From contig CAJUBP010000018.1 in the NCBI GenBank assembly GCA_910584585.1, forward strand, positions 1 through 64,000: DNA of 64,000 bases, read 5' to 3'. This document shows, one piece after another, positions 42,371-51,626 of the stretch. Position numbers and translations under genes: made by a program. Source of the stretch: an uncultured Lachnospiraceae bacterium. GTDB lineage: Bacteria; Bacillota; Clostridia; Lachnospirales; Lachnospiraceae. Within the stretch, counting starts at the first letter, position 1. Every line of letters starts with the position of its first letter. Under the pieces are notes generated by a model. That model did no database searches. It had not been told where the DNA came from and was given only the letters and a program-made list of their open reading frames with translations.

Positions 42371-44236
42371 ATGGAAAGACAATGGAAAAAAAGAATGCCG
42401 ATATTGACGTTGTTTGCGTTTTTGCTGGGAATAATTTTTCTGCCGGGACAGGGAAAAACGTCATATGCGGCGGGAACAGACGCAGGGGGAACCAGAGAGG
42501 AAGCAATGGGCATCGAGGTGAATAAAACCTATTCAGAAGTGCTCTCTTCAGCGGAGGATGTTGATTACTTTAAATTTGCAACGACAGCCCATGGATATTT
42601 CCGGGTGCAGCTTGCGCATAATAAGGCAAACAGCTCCGAGGAAGGAGGCTGGCGCGTGAGCATACTGGATGAAAAAGGAGAGGTGTTGACGACGGCCGGG
42701 GGCATTACAAAAACCTGGACCAGTATTGTTCTTCCCTATGCAGAGCCGGGAAGGGTATTTTATGTTCAGGTAGAAGAATATTATAATTCTGCCATCAACA
42801 CGGTCTATGATTTGAGCGTAACTCAGACCGCAGCGGCAGACTGGGAATCAGAGCCTAATGAGACAGTGGCAGCAGCAACTCCGATAGAAGTAAACAAGAC
42901 GTATCACGGAATTACAATCAATAGCGAGGATACAGATTTCTATCAATTTAAAACGACAGTTCACGGATATTTCCGGGTGCAGCTTGCGCATAATGAAACA
43001 AACAGCTCTGAAGAAGGAGGCTGGCGCGTGAAAGTCCTGGATGAAAAAGGAGAGGTGCTGACGGCGGCCGGCGGCATTACAAAAACCTGGACCAGTATTG
43101 TTCTCCCCTACGCAGAAGCGGGAAAGGTGTTTTATATCCAGGTAGAAGAGTATTATAGTTCAGCAGTTCACAGCACTTATGATTTGGCGGTGACTCAGAC
43201 CGCTTCCAGTGACTGGGAATCAGAACCCAATGAGACCAGGGCTCTGGCCAATGACATTAAGGTAAATCAGACGTATCATGGAATTACAATCAGCGACGAG
43301 GATACAGATTTCTTCCGTTTTCAAACCGGCGTCCAGGGGTACTTCCAGGTGCAGCTTGCCCATAATGAGGCGAATACTTCGGATCAAGGCGGATGGTACC
43401 TCAATGTGATGGATGAGACTGGAAAAACGCTGACCTCAGAAAGCGGAATAGGGAAAAACTGGACCAGCGTTATCCTGCCCTATGCAAAGCCAGGCAGAGT
43501 GTTTTATATTCAGGTCGGAAAATATTACAGCAGCGCAGTGCATTCTGTCTATGATTTAAAAATCACCCAGAAAGCCGCGGAAAACTGGGAATCGGAACCG
43601 AACGGAACCGTAAAGGAAGCGACTCCGATAAAAGCAGGCAAAACCTATCACGGCGTTACCGGTATAAGAGGAGACGAAGATTTCTACAAGCTGAATGTAC
43701 CGGCGTCCGGCAAAATGAGCGTCAAACTTTCCTCTTCTGACACAAATCAGGGAGGCAATGTCGGTTCCGGATGGAGTGTTGTTGTCTATGACCGGAAATC
43801 GAATGTAGTGGCAGGATTGGATCAAATTGCTACAGAAAATACATTCAGTCTGGATGTGAAAAAAGGAACTTATTACGTCAAGGTAAAAGGAGTATACGAA
43901 AGTTCAGCCGTAACCTGCCAGTATGAACTCTTGGCAAACTATGCGAAAGCTCCTGCAAAACCAAAGATTTCTTCTATAAAAGCCAAGAAAAGAGCCGCAG
44001 TGGTGAAATGGAAAAAAGTGCCGGGCGCTAATGGCTATTACGTATACCGCAGCACAGCGAAAAAAGCCGGCTACAAGAAAGTGAAAACCTTAAAAGGCGC
44101 CTCCGCAGTTTCTTATACCAATAAAAAACTAATAACCGGCAGGAAGTATTATTACAGAATCGCCGCCTATAAAAAAGTAAAGGGAATGACAGTGACGTCG
44201 CCTTATTCGGCAGTGAAATCGGTGAGGGTGAAATAG
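42371..44236 (+). CDS. secreted protein with four PPC-like repeats and an Fn3 domain
   Basis: About 621 residues. After a signal peptide (~1-34) come four ~120-residue units, each with (E)VNKTYHGITI, EDTDFYQF, GYFRVQLAHN, TWTSIVLPYAEPGRVFY and a WESEPNET link, the pattern of bacterial pre-peptidase C-terminal (PPC) beta-sandwich domains. Residues ~530-620 form a fibronectin III-like domain (VVKWKKVPGANGYYVYRS). No catalytic domain is seen. It is probably a surface adhesin or binding protein. Units one and two are nearly identical over long stretches, a sign of recent duplication. Confidence 0.8.
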   Translation: MERQWKKRMPILTLFAFLLGIIFLPGQGKTSYAAGTDAGGTREEAMGIEVNKTYSEVLSSAEDVDYFKFATTAHGYFRVQLAHNKANSSEEGGWRVSILDEKGEVLTTAGGITKTWTSIVLPYAEPGRVFYVQVEEYYNSAINTVYDLSVTQTAAADWESEPNETVAAATPIEVNKTYHGITINSEDTDFYQFKTTVHGYFRVQLAHNETNSSEEGGWRVKVLDEKGEVLTAAGGITKTWTSIVLPYAEAGKVFYIQVEEYYSSAVHSTYDLAVTQTASSDWESEPNETRALANDIKVNQTYHGITISDEDTDFFRFQTGVQGYFQVQLAHNEANTSDQGGWYLNVMDETGKTLTSESGIGKNWTSVILPYAKPGRVFYIQVGKYYSSAVHSVYDLKITQKAAENWESEPNGTVKEATPIKAGKTYHGVTGIRGDEDFYKLNVPASGKMSVKLSSSDTNQGGNVGSGWSVVVYDRKSNVVAGLDQIATENTFSLDVKKGTYYVKVKGVYESSAVTCQYELLANYAKAPAKPKISSIKAKKRAAVVKWKKVPGANGYYVYRSTAKKAGYKKVKTLKGASAVSYTNKKLITGRKYYYRIAAYKKVKGMTVTSPYSAVKSVRVK

Positions 44237-44330
44237 GTCTTTATAAATAATTCTGCAATGCAAAGCCAGGAGTTGAAACACTTTATTAGTATTTGTGCCG
44301 CCGGCCAAAGGCGGCGGAAGGGAGAGCAGG

Positions 44331-46625
44331 ATGAAGAATTCATTTCGTCAGAAACTTTTTTGGGCGGCAATGTGCGTGGCATTATGCCTGGCTTCTGTTC
44401 CGTTAGAGGGATATGGAGCGGGTAATTTAAAGGCGGCCAGTACGGAAAATGCAACTGAGCGGATGAAAGTAAGAACGGAAACCTTGCCTGAGACAGAAAG
44501 TGAAGGAAGTATTACAGAAGAAAAGATAGATTGGCAGGAAGAAAGACGACAGTTGGATCAAGGAAGTAGGATGTGGCCGGATGAGGATGACAAGGAAGAA
44601 CCGGCATCTGCAGAGGAAGAGAGAATTCTAAATGCCCAAAAAGCAGCGGGACAGGATGATTATCCGATATACCGGGATGGAGATTACAGCTTCTTTTCGG
44701 AAGATGGAAAGACAGCCTGCATCAAAAAATACGATGGAAAGGAAAAGGAGATAAAGGTGCCGCAGACATTATCTGCAGAGGGCCGGGAGTATACGGTAAC
44801 TTGTATCAAAGAATGGGCTTTTGTCTGCGAGTACAGGGAAATTACTTATATCGAATTTCCAGAAACATTGAAGACATTGGAGGAAGCTGCGTTTTCTTCA
44901 GAGTGCAGACATGTTTATCTGCCGCGGAGCATCACCAAAATAGAAGGCAGACTATTGTCTGATGTACAGTATTATTGCTGGGAAAATTCCTATGCGCATC
45001 GTTTTTTGAAAAAGCAGAAATTTACGATTAATACGGGGATTTACTGCATTGACAATCCGCCGAAAGTGAGGAGGTTTTATGCAAAAAAGCGTAATACGAA
45101 AGAATGTACATTGGGGTGGGAAGGAGTAGGAGACGCCAATGGATACGCGATTGCCTCCTGCGATAAAAATGGAAAAATAAATAGAAATATTTCCGGAACC
45201 ATAAAAAATGGAAAATTATCCTATACTGTCAAGGGCTTAAAAAGCAATAAGGTGTATCATTACCGCATCTGCGCCGTGTATATTTTTCGGGGAAAGGAAT
45301 ATTACGGCGAGTATTCCCATGTGCTTACAGTGCGGACAAAACCTTCGGCGAAATCAATATCCGCCGTCAATAACAAAATAAAGAAAGGCTATACCGCCAA
45401 AATTACTCAAAGGAAAATTACTCTTCCGGCGCCCGTGTGTACGACGTATGATTCCCTTGCCTATGGTTATCATGCACGTGTGAGTGAATTGACAAATTTT
45501 TGGGATAACAGGGGACGGTATAATCTGGCATGCGCTTCCACCGATACATTGTATATTGTACGTTATAGTACAAATTTTAAGAAGAAATCCACAGTCAAAA
45601 TCAAGAAAAAGTATCCGCTGGTGGGAGATGTTGTATGCGATGATCAAGGAAATTATTATGTCGTCTGGGGAAATAATGATACGGAGAAGAAAGGAAATTG
45701 TGTGACAATAGCGGTTTCAAAATATACATCTTCAGGAAAACATGTCCGAACATCGAAATTTAAGACGACTGGGGATTCCTGGGATACCAGGTATCCTTTT
45801 GAAGCAGGCAATTGCAGCACAATCATTAAGAATGGAACGCTTCACTGTCTATTTGCAAGAGAAATGTATGATGGGCATCAGTCAAGCACTTCTATCAGCG
45901 TCAATACTTCCAATGGGAAGAAAGGATGGATTGGGATGATAGGCGTAAGCCATTCTTTCGACCAGCGTATTATCGCGCTAAAGAATGGAGGTATATGCGA
46001 GGTTGACCAGGGGGACGCTCATCCGGCAAGAGGATTTCTTGTAAATATAAGCGGCGTAAGTGAAGGGAAGAATGGATTTCATTTTTTTGGAGAGGCAGGA
46101 GTCAATAGAACGAATGCATGGCTGGGCGGCGTCTGCGAAACGGACAGCGGAATATTCCTGTCGGGGGCCTCGGCGAAATCCATGACGACATACGAGACAA
46201 ATAAAAATATGTTCATACAGATTGTGTATCCTGATAGAAAAATAAAGGGTTTCACCAGTCGGAAAGGGACATCAGCCGGAAAGAAGTATACAGATAAAGG
46301 CATAAAATGGCTGACGAATTATTCAGCAAAATATGACGTTGCCAATCCTAAGATTGTAGGGACAGAGGACAATCGTATGGTAATCATGTGGGAGAAATTT
46401 GAAGGCTATACATTCGTAGAAAGCTATTATATGATTTTGGCGGGGGATGGAACAACGCTGCAGAAAGCAATGCCTATGAATAAGGTAAGGCTTGCATCCT
46501 TTGAGGATCCTATGTATAAGAACGGGAAAATATACTGGACTACGACCGAAAGAACGGGATGGAACGTGAAAGATACTGAGAATATTGTAAATTGCCTTGA
46601 AATCGGAAAGTTTGTGAAGCCTTAA
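44331..46625 (+). CDS. large secreted protein, BspA-like segment plus propeller-like region
   Basis: 764 residues, not assigned to a named family. A signal peptide (~1-27) is followed by an acidic region, then a short BspA/leucine-rich-like part (ITYIEFPETLKTLEEAAF, HVYLPRSITKIEG; ~150-220), a fibronectin III-like domain (~240-345), and ~400 residues with repeated beta-strand patterns (TDTLYIVRYSTNFKKKSTVK, QGNYYVVWGNND, NRMVIMWEKFEG) that look like a beta-propeller. ATG 44331 follows GGGAGAGCAGG. Last gene of the envelope insert. Confidence 0.75.
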   Translation: MKNSFRQKLFWAAMCVALCLASVPLEGYGAGNLKAASTENATERMKVRTETLPETESEGSITEEKIDWQEERRQLDQGSRMWPDEDDKEEPASAEEERILNAQKAAGQDDYPIYRDGDYSFFSEDGKTACIKKYDGKEKEIKVPQTLSAEGREYTVTCIKEWAFVCEYREITYIEFPETLKTLEEAAFSSECRHVYLPRSITKIEGRLLSDVQYYCWENSYAHRFLKKQKFTINTGIYCIDNPPKVRRFYAKKRNTKECTLGWEGVGDANGYAIASCDKNGKINRNISGTIKNGKLSYTVKGLKSNKVYHYRICAVYIFRGKEYYGEYSHVLTVRTKPSAKSISAVNNKIKKGYTAKITQRKITLPAPVCTTYDSLAYGYHARVSELTNFWDNRGRYNLACASTDTLYIVRYSTNFKKKSTVKIKKKYPLVGDVVCDDQGNYYVVWGNNDTEKKGNCVTIAVSKYTSSGKHVRTSKFKTTGDSWDTRYPFEAGNCSTIIKNGTLHCLFAREMYDGHQSSTSISVNTSNGKKGWIGMIGVSHSFDQRIIALKNGGICEVDQGDAHPARGFLVNISGVSEGKNGFHFFGEAGVNRTNAWLGGVCETDSGIFLSGASAKSMTTYETNKNMFIQIVYPDRKIKGFTSRKGTSAGKKYTDKGIKWLTNYSAKYDVANPKIVGTEDNRMVIMWEKFEGYTFVESYYMILAGDGTTLQKAMPMNKVRLASFEDPMYKNGKIYWTTTERTGWNVKDTENIVNCLEIGKFVKP

Positions 46626-46630
46626 TATAC

Positions 46631-46700
46631 CCTCCGGCGGTTAAATATCAAAGCATATCTTGCTCCAATCTCTATCTGCTGCGATATTTAACCGCCGGAG
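46631..46700. terminator. 18-bp perfect hairpin at the right edge of the envelope insert
   Basis: CTCCGGCGGTTAAATATC (46631-46648) and its exact complement (46683-46700) enclose 34 bases. There is no T-run. It lies 6 bases after the last envelope gene and marks the edge next to the ribosomal promoter. Confidence 0.6.
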
Positions 46701-46764
46701 TAATAAACAGCGCTGCTATAAAAATTGCGGAGCGGTGAAAGAAGAAAAAATTCTTTTTATACCC

Positions 46765-46793
46765 TTGATTTTTCCACATCCAGATGATATAAT
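46765..46793 (+). promoter_or_regulatory. sigma-A promoter of the detached alpha operon
   Basis: TTGATT, 17 bases, consensus TATAAT. It drives rpmJ and the genes after it, now separate from the S10-spc transcript. Confidence 0.8.
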
Positions 46794-46888
46794 AACTCGT
46801 GAACGCTTTTGGAGCGATTTGTTTTTGTATGCAAAAACACAAGACAGATGTAATGAAACTGTACAGACAGCAGAAAGGAGGAATTGCT

Positions 46889-47002
46889 GTGAAGGTAAGA
46901 TCATCCGTAAAACCTATTTGCGAGAAATGCAAGATTATCAAGAGAAAAGGAAGCATCCGGGTTATCTGTGAGAATCCAAAACACAAACAGAGACAGGGAT
47001 AA
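46889..47002 (+). CDS. rpmJ: 50S ribosomal protein L36
   Basis: 37 residues starting at GTG after AAAGGAGG. MKVRSSVKPICEKCKIIKRK then GSIRVICENPKHKQRQG has the three Cys and one His (C-x2-C, C, H) of the zinc-binding form. It normally follows infA directly. Confidence 0.98.
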   Translation: MKVRSSVKPICEKCKIIKRKGSIRVICENPKHKQRQG

Positions 47003-47371
47003 GAAGTCCATCCATCAGGCGCAGGTTTTGCCGGGTAATTGCCGGGCAGAACTTCCTTTTTGGGAAGAAAAACACTTTATTTATGTGCGGCTGCAGTGAA
47101 ACACCAGGGGCGGTTGTTCCTGAATTTTGTTTTACTGTTCATAATAAACAGCATGTACGGCTGTTTCCGGGTTTTTTGATACCGAGGGAATCCGGAAGAA
47201 TGTGCAGAATTAAATAGGAAACAGAGAACAAGGATATACACTCATTTCAGGACGAGCAACCGTAGCTGTATATGTTTGTTTTTCGTGTGTAAGGCGGATT
47301 GAGTTGCAGATTTGCCTGAACTATGGATATTATTGTGAATTCAGAAAAATTTATGGAGGTGTACGACATAC
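47003..47371 (+). other. 369-bp spacer between rpmJ and rpsM
   Basis: No gene is seen. It holds two TTGCCGGG repeats in GC-rich complementarity near 47020-47050 (a possible weak hairpin followed by CCTTTTTGGG) and an AT-rich part. A CATAAT at about 47140 lacks a good -35. The length suggests a regulatory leader, perhaps for S4-type autoregulation, but no known structure is recognisable. Confidence 0.4.
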
Positions 47372-47740
47372 ATGGCTCGTATCGCAGGTGTAGATTTACC
47401 AAGAGAAAAACGTGTAGAGATAGGATTGACTTATATTTACGGTATCGGAAGAACAAGTTCTAACCGTATTCTTGCGGAAGCAAAAGTGAATCCTGATACC
47501 CGTGTCAGAGATTTGACAGACGAAGAAGTAAAGAGAATCAGCGAAGTAATTGACGCTTCCCAGATGGTGGAAGGTGATTTGAGAAGAGAAATCGCCCTGA
47601 ATATCAAGAGACTGCAGGAAATCGGATGCTACCGGGGAATCCGTCACAGAAAAGGACTTCCGGTCCGCGGTCAGAATACAAAGACCAACGCAAGAACCAG
47701 AAAAGGTCCGAAGAGAACAGTTGCAAATAAGAAGAAATAA
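47372..47740 (+). CDS. rpsM: 30S ribosomal protein S13
   Basis: 122 residues; head of the small subunit. MARIAGVDLPREKRVEIGLT and CYRGIRHRKGLPVRGQNTKT are canonical. GGAGGTG site. Confidence 0.98.
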   Translation: MARIAGVDLPREKRVEIGLTYIYGIGRTSSNRILAEAKVNPDTRVRDLTDEEVKRISEVIDASQMVEGDLRREIALNIKRLQEIGCYRGIRHRKGLPVRGQNTKTNARTRKGPKRTVANKKK

Positions 47741-47863
47741 TCCTTATGTTTATAAAACGGCGGGCAGGCGCGCGGCTTAAGGCGTCAGGAAGCCTTTCGG
47801 CAGCGGAACATGGCCGCCCTGGAACAAGTAAATAAATCTTTTAGAAAGTAGGTTAGTTTAGAT

Positions 47864-48259
47864 ATGGCGAAAAACACTGGAAAGAAAGTGACCAAAAAGC
47901 GCGTAAAGAAAAACGTTGAACGTGGACAGGCGCACATTCAGTCATCTTTTAACAATACAATTGTAACGATTACAGATGCTGAAGGAAATGCTTTATCATG
48001 GGCAAGTGCAGGCGGTCTTGGATTTAGAGGTTCAAGGAAATCTACTCCCTATGCTGCGCAGATGGCAGCAGAAACAGCTACAAAGGCAGCTCTGATACAT
48101 GGGTTGAAAACGGTAGACGTTATGGTAAAAGGACCGGGATCCGGAAGAGAAGCGGCAATCCGCGCCCTTCAGGCATGCGGTCTTGAGGTAACCAGCATCA
48201 AAGATGTTACCCCGGTGCCTCACAACGGATGTCGTCCGCCCAAACGTAGAAGAGTCTGA
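47864..48259 (+). CDS. rpsK: 30S ribosomal protein S11
   Basis: 131 residues; platform of the small subunit. HIQSSFNNTIVTITDAEGNA and DVTPVPHNGCRPPKRRRV are diagnostic. The ribosome binding site (AAGTAGG) is weaker than its neighbours, and a 123-bp spacer without a gene precedes it. Confidence 0.98.
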   Translation: MAKNTGKKVTKKRVKKNVERGQAHIQSSFNNTIVTITDAEGNALSWASAGGLGFRGSRKSTPYAAQMAAETATKAALIHGLKTVDVMVKGPGSGREAAIRALQACGLEVTSIKDVTPVPHNGCRPPKRRRV

Positions 48260-48279
48260 TTTAGGAGGTAAGAGATAAG

Positions 48280-48873
48280 ATGGCAGTAAATAGAGTTCCC
48301 GTTCTTAAGAGATGCAGATCTCTTGGTTTAGATCCAATTTATTTAGGAATTGATAAGAAGTCCAACAGACAGTTAAAGAGAGCGAACAGAAAAGTTTCTG
48401 AGTATGGACTTCAGTTGAGAGAGAAACAGAAAGCGAAATTCATCTACGGAGTATTGGAAAAACCTTTCCATAACTACTATCTGAAAGCCGACAGAATGAA
48501 AGGCATGACAGGTGAGAACCTGATGGTTATGCTGGAAAGCAGACTGGATAACGTAGTATTCCGTTTAGGTCTGGCAAGAACCAGAAAAGAAGCAAGACAG
48601 ATTGTTGACCACAAGCATGTTCTGGTAAACGGCAAACAGGTGAACATTCCCTCTTACCTGGTAAAAGCCGGAGATACCATCGAAATCAAAGAAAAATGCA
48701 AAGGTTCCCAGAGATACAAAGACATCCTCGAAGTTACCGGCGGAAGATTAGTGCCGGAGTGGTTAGAGGCTGATCAGGAAAACCTGAAGGGTACTGTAAA
48801 AGAATTACCGAACAGAGAAGTCATTGACGTTCCGGTAAACGAAATGCTTATCGTCGAGTTATATTCTAAATAA
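48280..48873 (+). CDS. rpsD: 30S ribosomal protein S4
   Basis: 197 residues; nucleates 16S rRNA folding. The S4 RNA-binding domain has ESRLDNVVFRLGLARTRKEA and RQIVDHKHVLVNGK. The short zinc-free N-terminus is typical of clostridia, where rpsD sits in this operon. Confidence 0.98.
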   Translation: MAVNRVPVLKRCRSLGLDPIYLGIDKKSNRQLKRANRKVSEYGLQLREKQKAKFIYGVLEKPFHNYYLKADRMKGMTGENLMVMLESRLDNVVFRLGLARTRKEARQIVDHKHVLVNGKQVNIPSYLVKAGDTIEIKEKCKGSQRYKDILEVTGGRLVPEWLEADQENLKGTVKELPNREVIDVPVNEMLIVELYSK

Positions 48874-48914
48874 TCATTAACAAGCAACGATACCCGAAAA
48901 GGAGGGACTTTGTA

Positions 48915-49874
48915 GTGTTCGATTTTGAAAAACCAAAAATTGAAATTTCCAAAATTTCAGAAGACAAAAAGTACGGCCGATTTGTTGTAGAACCACTGGA
49001 AAGAGGTTATGGTACTACACTTGGCAATTCTTTAAGAAGAATCATGCTTTCTTCATTGCCAGGCGCAGCAGTCAGCCAGGTAAAAATCGAAAGTGTTTTG
49101 CATGAGTTCAGTTCCATTCCCGGCGTAAAGGAAGATGTAACTGAGATTATTATGAACATCAAGAATCTGGCATTAAAAAACACCAGCCCAACAAACGAGT
49201 CTAAAGTTGCTTACATTGAATTTGAAGGTGAAGGCATAGTTACAGCAGCCGATATCCAGGTTGATCCAGACATTCAGGTATTGAATCCGGATTTGGTCAT
49301 CGCGCATCTCAACGGGGGCGCGGATTCCAGACTGTATATGGAACTGACCATTACCAAAGGCAGAGGCTACGTAAGTGCTGATAAGAACAAGAGTGAAGAT
49401 GTACCCATCGGCGTGATTGCAGTGGATTCCATTTATACGCCGGTTGAACGTGTGAATCTCACCATTGAGAACACCCGTGTGGGACAAATCACGGATTACG
49501 ATAAGCTTACCCTCGACGTATACACAAACGGCACACTGGAACCGGACGAGGCGGTAAGTCTGGCAGCAAAAGTTTTAAGCGAGCATTTGAATCTGTTCAT
49601 TGACTTATCTGAGAACGCAAGAACTGCAGAAGTCATGATAGAAAAAGAAGACAACGCGAAAGAAAAAGTTCTTGAAATGAACATTGATGAACTGGAGTTG
49701 TCCGTTCGTTCTTATAACTGCCTGAAACGGGCAGGAATTAACACGGTGGAAGAGCTGACGAACAGAACGCCGGAAGATATGATGAAAGTTCGTAATCTCG
49801 GACGCAAGTCTTTAGAGGAAGTGTTAGCGAAATTAAAAGAACTGGGTCTGCAGCTGAATCCCGGAGAGGAATAA
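48915..49874 (+). CDS. rpoA: RNA polymerase alpha subunit
   Basis: 319 residues from a GTG start after AAAGGAGGG. The N-terminal assembly domain has VEPLERGYGTTLGNSLRRIM and LSSLPGAAV; the C-terminal domain, with LELSVRSYNCLKRAGINTVE and EELTNRTPEDMMKVRNLGRK, contacts UP elements and activators. Confidence 0.99.
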   Translation: MFDFEKPKIEISKISEDKKYGRFVVEPLERGYGTTLGNSLRRIMLSSLPGAAVSQVKIESVLHEFSSIPGVKEDVTEIIMNIKNLALKNTSPTNESKVAYIEFEGEGIVTAADIQVDPDIQVLNPDLVIAHLNGGADSRLYMELTITKGRGYVSADKNKSEDVPIGVIAVDSIYTPVERVNLTIENTRVGQITDYDKLTLDVYTNGTLEPDEAVSLAAKVLSEHLNLFIDLSENARTAEVMIEKEDNAKEKVLEMNIDELELSVRSYNCLKRAGINTVEELTNRTPEDMMKVRNLGRKSLEEVLAKLKELGLQLNPGEE

Positions 49875-49995
49875 AATCGTTTGGAATCGCGATAGCACAG
49901 GGTATGTAAGGCCAAAAGGCGTTGCCCTGCAAATCACATGTTCGGTAAATAAGACCAAAAGGCGTTGCCGGATAGTAAAATGGAGGAAGATTACA
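49875..49995 (+). repeat. spacer with two imperfect direct repeats
   Basis: GTAAGGCCAAAAGGCGTTGCC and its near copy AATAAGACCAAAAGGCG-TTGCC occur at about 49907 and 49949. The GGCCAAAAGGCG core is partly self-complementary. No gene is seen. Confidence 0.6.
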
Positions 49996-50532
49996 ATGGC
50001 TAAATATAGAAAATTAGGCAGAACTTCTGATCAGAGAAAAGCCCTGATCAGAAATCAGGTAACTGCATTGTTATACCACGGCAAGATTGTTACCACGGAG
50101 GCAAAGGCAAAGGAAATCCGGAAAGTGGCAGAAGGCTTGATTGCCATGGGAGTGAGAGAAAAGGATAACTTTGAAGAGGTTACAGTAACTGCTAAAGTTC
50201 CCCGTAAGGACAAAGACGGCAAGAGAGTAAAAGAAGTGGTAGACGGCAAGAAAGTTACTGTTTACGACGAAGTAGAGAAGAAAATCAAAAAAGACCTTCC
50301 TTCCCGTTTGCACGCAAGACGTCAGATGAACAAGGTATTGTATCCTGTGACATCTGTTCCTGCTGAAAACGCTGGAAAGAAGAGAAACACCAAGAAAGTT
50401 GACGTTGCAACCAAGATTTTTGACGAAATTGCTCCAAAATATGTAGGCCGTAATGGTGGATACACCAGAATCGTGAAAATTGGACAGCGTAAAGGTGACG
50501 GCGCTTTAGAGGTTCTTCTGGAATTAGTATAG
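49996..50532 (+). CDS. rplQ: 50S ribosomal protein L17
   Basis: 178 residues, longer than the usual 110-130. MAKYRKLGRTSDQRKALIRN opens normally; a ~50-residue charged insertion (DKDGKRVKEVVDGKKVTVYD and on) lies in the middle, as seen in Lachnospiraceae; GYTRIVKIGQRKGDGALEVL closes. Last gene of the alpha operon. Confidence 0.97.
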   Translation: MAKYRKLGRTSDQRKALIRNQVTALLYHGKIVTTEAKAKEIRKVAEGLIAMGVREKDNFEEVTVTAKVPRKDKDGKRVKEVVDGKKVTVYDEVEKKIKKDLPSRLHARRQMNKVLYPVTSVPAENAGKKRNTKKVDVATKIFDEIAPKYVGRNGGYTRIVKIGQRKGDGALEVLLELV

Positions 50533-50554
50533 AATCGGAAAATAAAAGTGTACC

Positions 50555-50605
50555 AGAGCGTGTTTGAAAGTACATCTGTCAGAAAAGATTTTTCAAACAC
50601 GCTCT
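50555..50605. repeat. AGAGCGTGTTTGAAA hairpin
   Basis: AGAGCGTGTTTGAAA (50555-50569) and its exact complement (50591-50605). The same half-site is dispersed at 8823, 8860, 19557 and 62515, so this looks like a small mobile palindrome dropped between rplQ and its terminator. Confidence 0.75.
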
Positions 50606-50607
50606 AG

Positions 50608-50660
50608 AAACCGCTGGAAAGAATATTTGAAATGTATTCTTTCCAGCGGTTTATTTTTTC
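50608..50660 (+). terminator. rho-independent terminator of the alpha operon
   Basis: AAACCGCTGGAAAGAATA pairs perfectly with TATTCTTTCCAGCGGTTT around 9 bases and is followed by ATTTTTTC. Confidence 0.93.
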
Positions 50661-50707
50661 AGAAAAAGTGACGATGTTATAGGAAAGGCTTCAGGGAGGG
50701 AAGAGTT

Positions 50708-51574
50708 ATGAAAGTGACATCGTACAGCGCCGCCGGCATGGCCGCAGGCGGCATGAAGGGAAGCGTATCATCAACAGACAGCGCAAAAAGGCGCGCGGGA
50801 GTTTCCAAAAAGAGCAATCAGAATAAAGTAAAAAAGAAAAATGTCAATTACAATCCCAGAGAGATCCGCTCTGCCCTGACCCGGGTAAAGAAGGCCCAAA
50901 GCGCAGGCCAGGTGCTGGCCCAGGCCAAAGGAAAGCTTGCCAATCTGCTAAAGGCTAAGGGAACCGGGCAATTTAATGAATCAGAGCTTGCCGCCGCGAT
51001 TATCCATGCCAGGAGAATGGTGCGCTGCGCACAGATGAAAACCCGGAATTTAAAGCAGGAAGAGCAGCTTCAGAAAAGACATGCCGCGGAAGCCAAAGCG
51101 GAAGAACAACAGCAGAAAAATGATATCAAACTCCGTGTGAAACGGAAAGAACAGAGCTTGAAGCAAAAAGCAAAAACGGAAAAATCCCAAAAGGTTCAAA
51201 AGCAGAAGCGCCAGCAGATGGAGCTGATGCAGAGACGCCGGATTCACAGAAATATGGAACACGGCAAAATGGAAGAAGCGGATTTGGAATATAAGAAAAA
51301 TATGGGCAATGCCGCCAGGAGTTCTGACAGCACAGAATTTGAGCAGGTATATGTTCCAATGGACGGTGTGGAAGTGGAGCTGAGCGAAGACGGCATGGAA
51401 TTGACAGAAGCCCAGATCGAGGCTCAGATTGAACAGCAGGTGGAGATGATGATAGCGGCGGAACTGGCAGGCGCTACGGCAATGCCGGATGCTTCAGCCG
51501 GCGCGGCAATGTCGGATCCCGGCGGCGGAGATATGGGCGGAGATATTCCGGCTATGGACATTGCGGCAGGGTAG
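50708..51574 (+). CDS. unknown Lys/Gln-rich coiled-coil protein
   Basis: 288 residues, not recognised. The N-terminus is basic (SAKRRAGVSKKSNQNKVKKK); residues ~55-215 are long charged helices (LKQKAKTEKSQKVQKQKRQQ) likely to form a coiled coil; the C-terminus is acidic and then Gly/Ala/Met-rich (DPGGGDMGGDIPAMDIAAG). It has no signal peptide or membrane span. GGGAGGG precedes the ATG. It stands alone between the ribosomal terminator and an IclR gene. Similar proteins occur as uncharacterised genes in Lachnospiraceae. Confidence 0.7.
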   Translation: MKVTSYSAAGMAAGGMKGSVSSTDSAKRRAGVSKKSNQNKVKKKNVNYNPREIRSALTRVKKAQSAGQVLAQAKGKLANLLKAKGTGQFNESELAAAIIHARRMVRCAQMKTRNLKQEEQLQKRHAAEAKAEEQQQKNDIKLRVKRKEQSLKQKAKTEKSQKVQKQKRQQMELMQRRRIHRNMEHGKMEEADLEYKKNMGNAARSSDSTEFEQVYVPMDGVEVELSEDGMELTEAQIEAQIEQQVEMMIAAELAGATAMPDASAGAAMSDPGGGDMGGDIPAMDIAAG

Positions 51575-51626
51575 ATCAATATTTAATGTATGTTTGAAAA
51601 CAGATAGAAAAGAACAGGTGGAAGTT

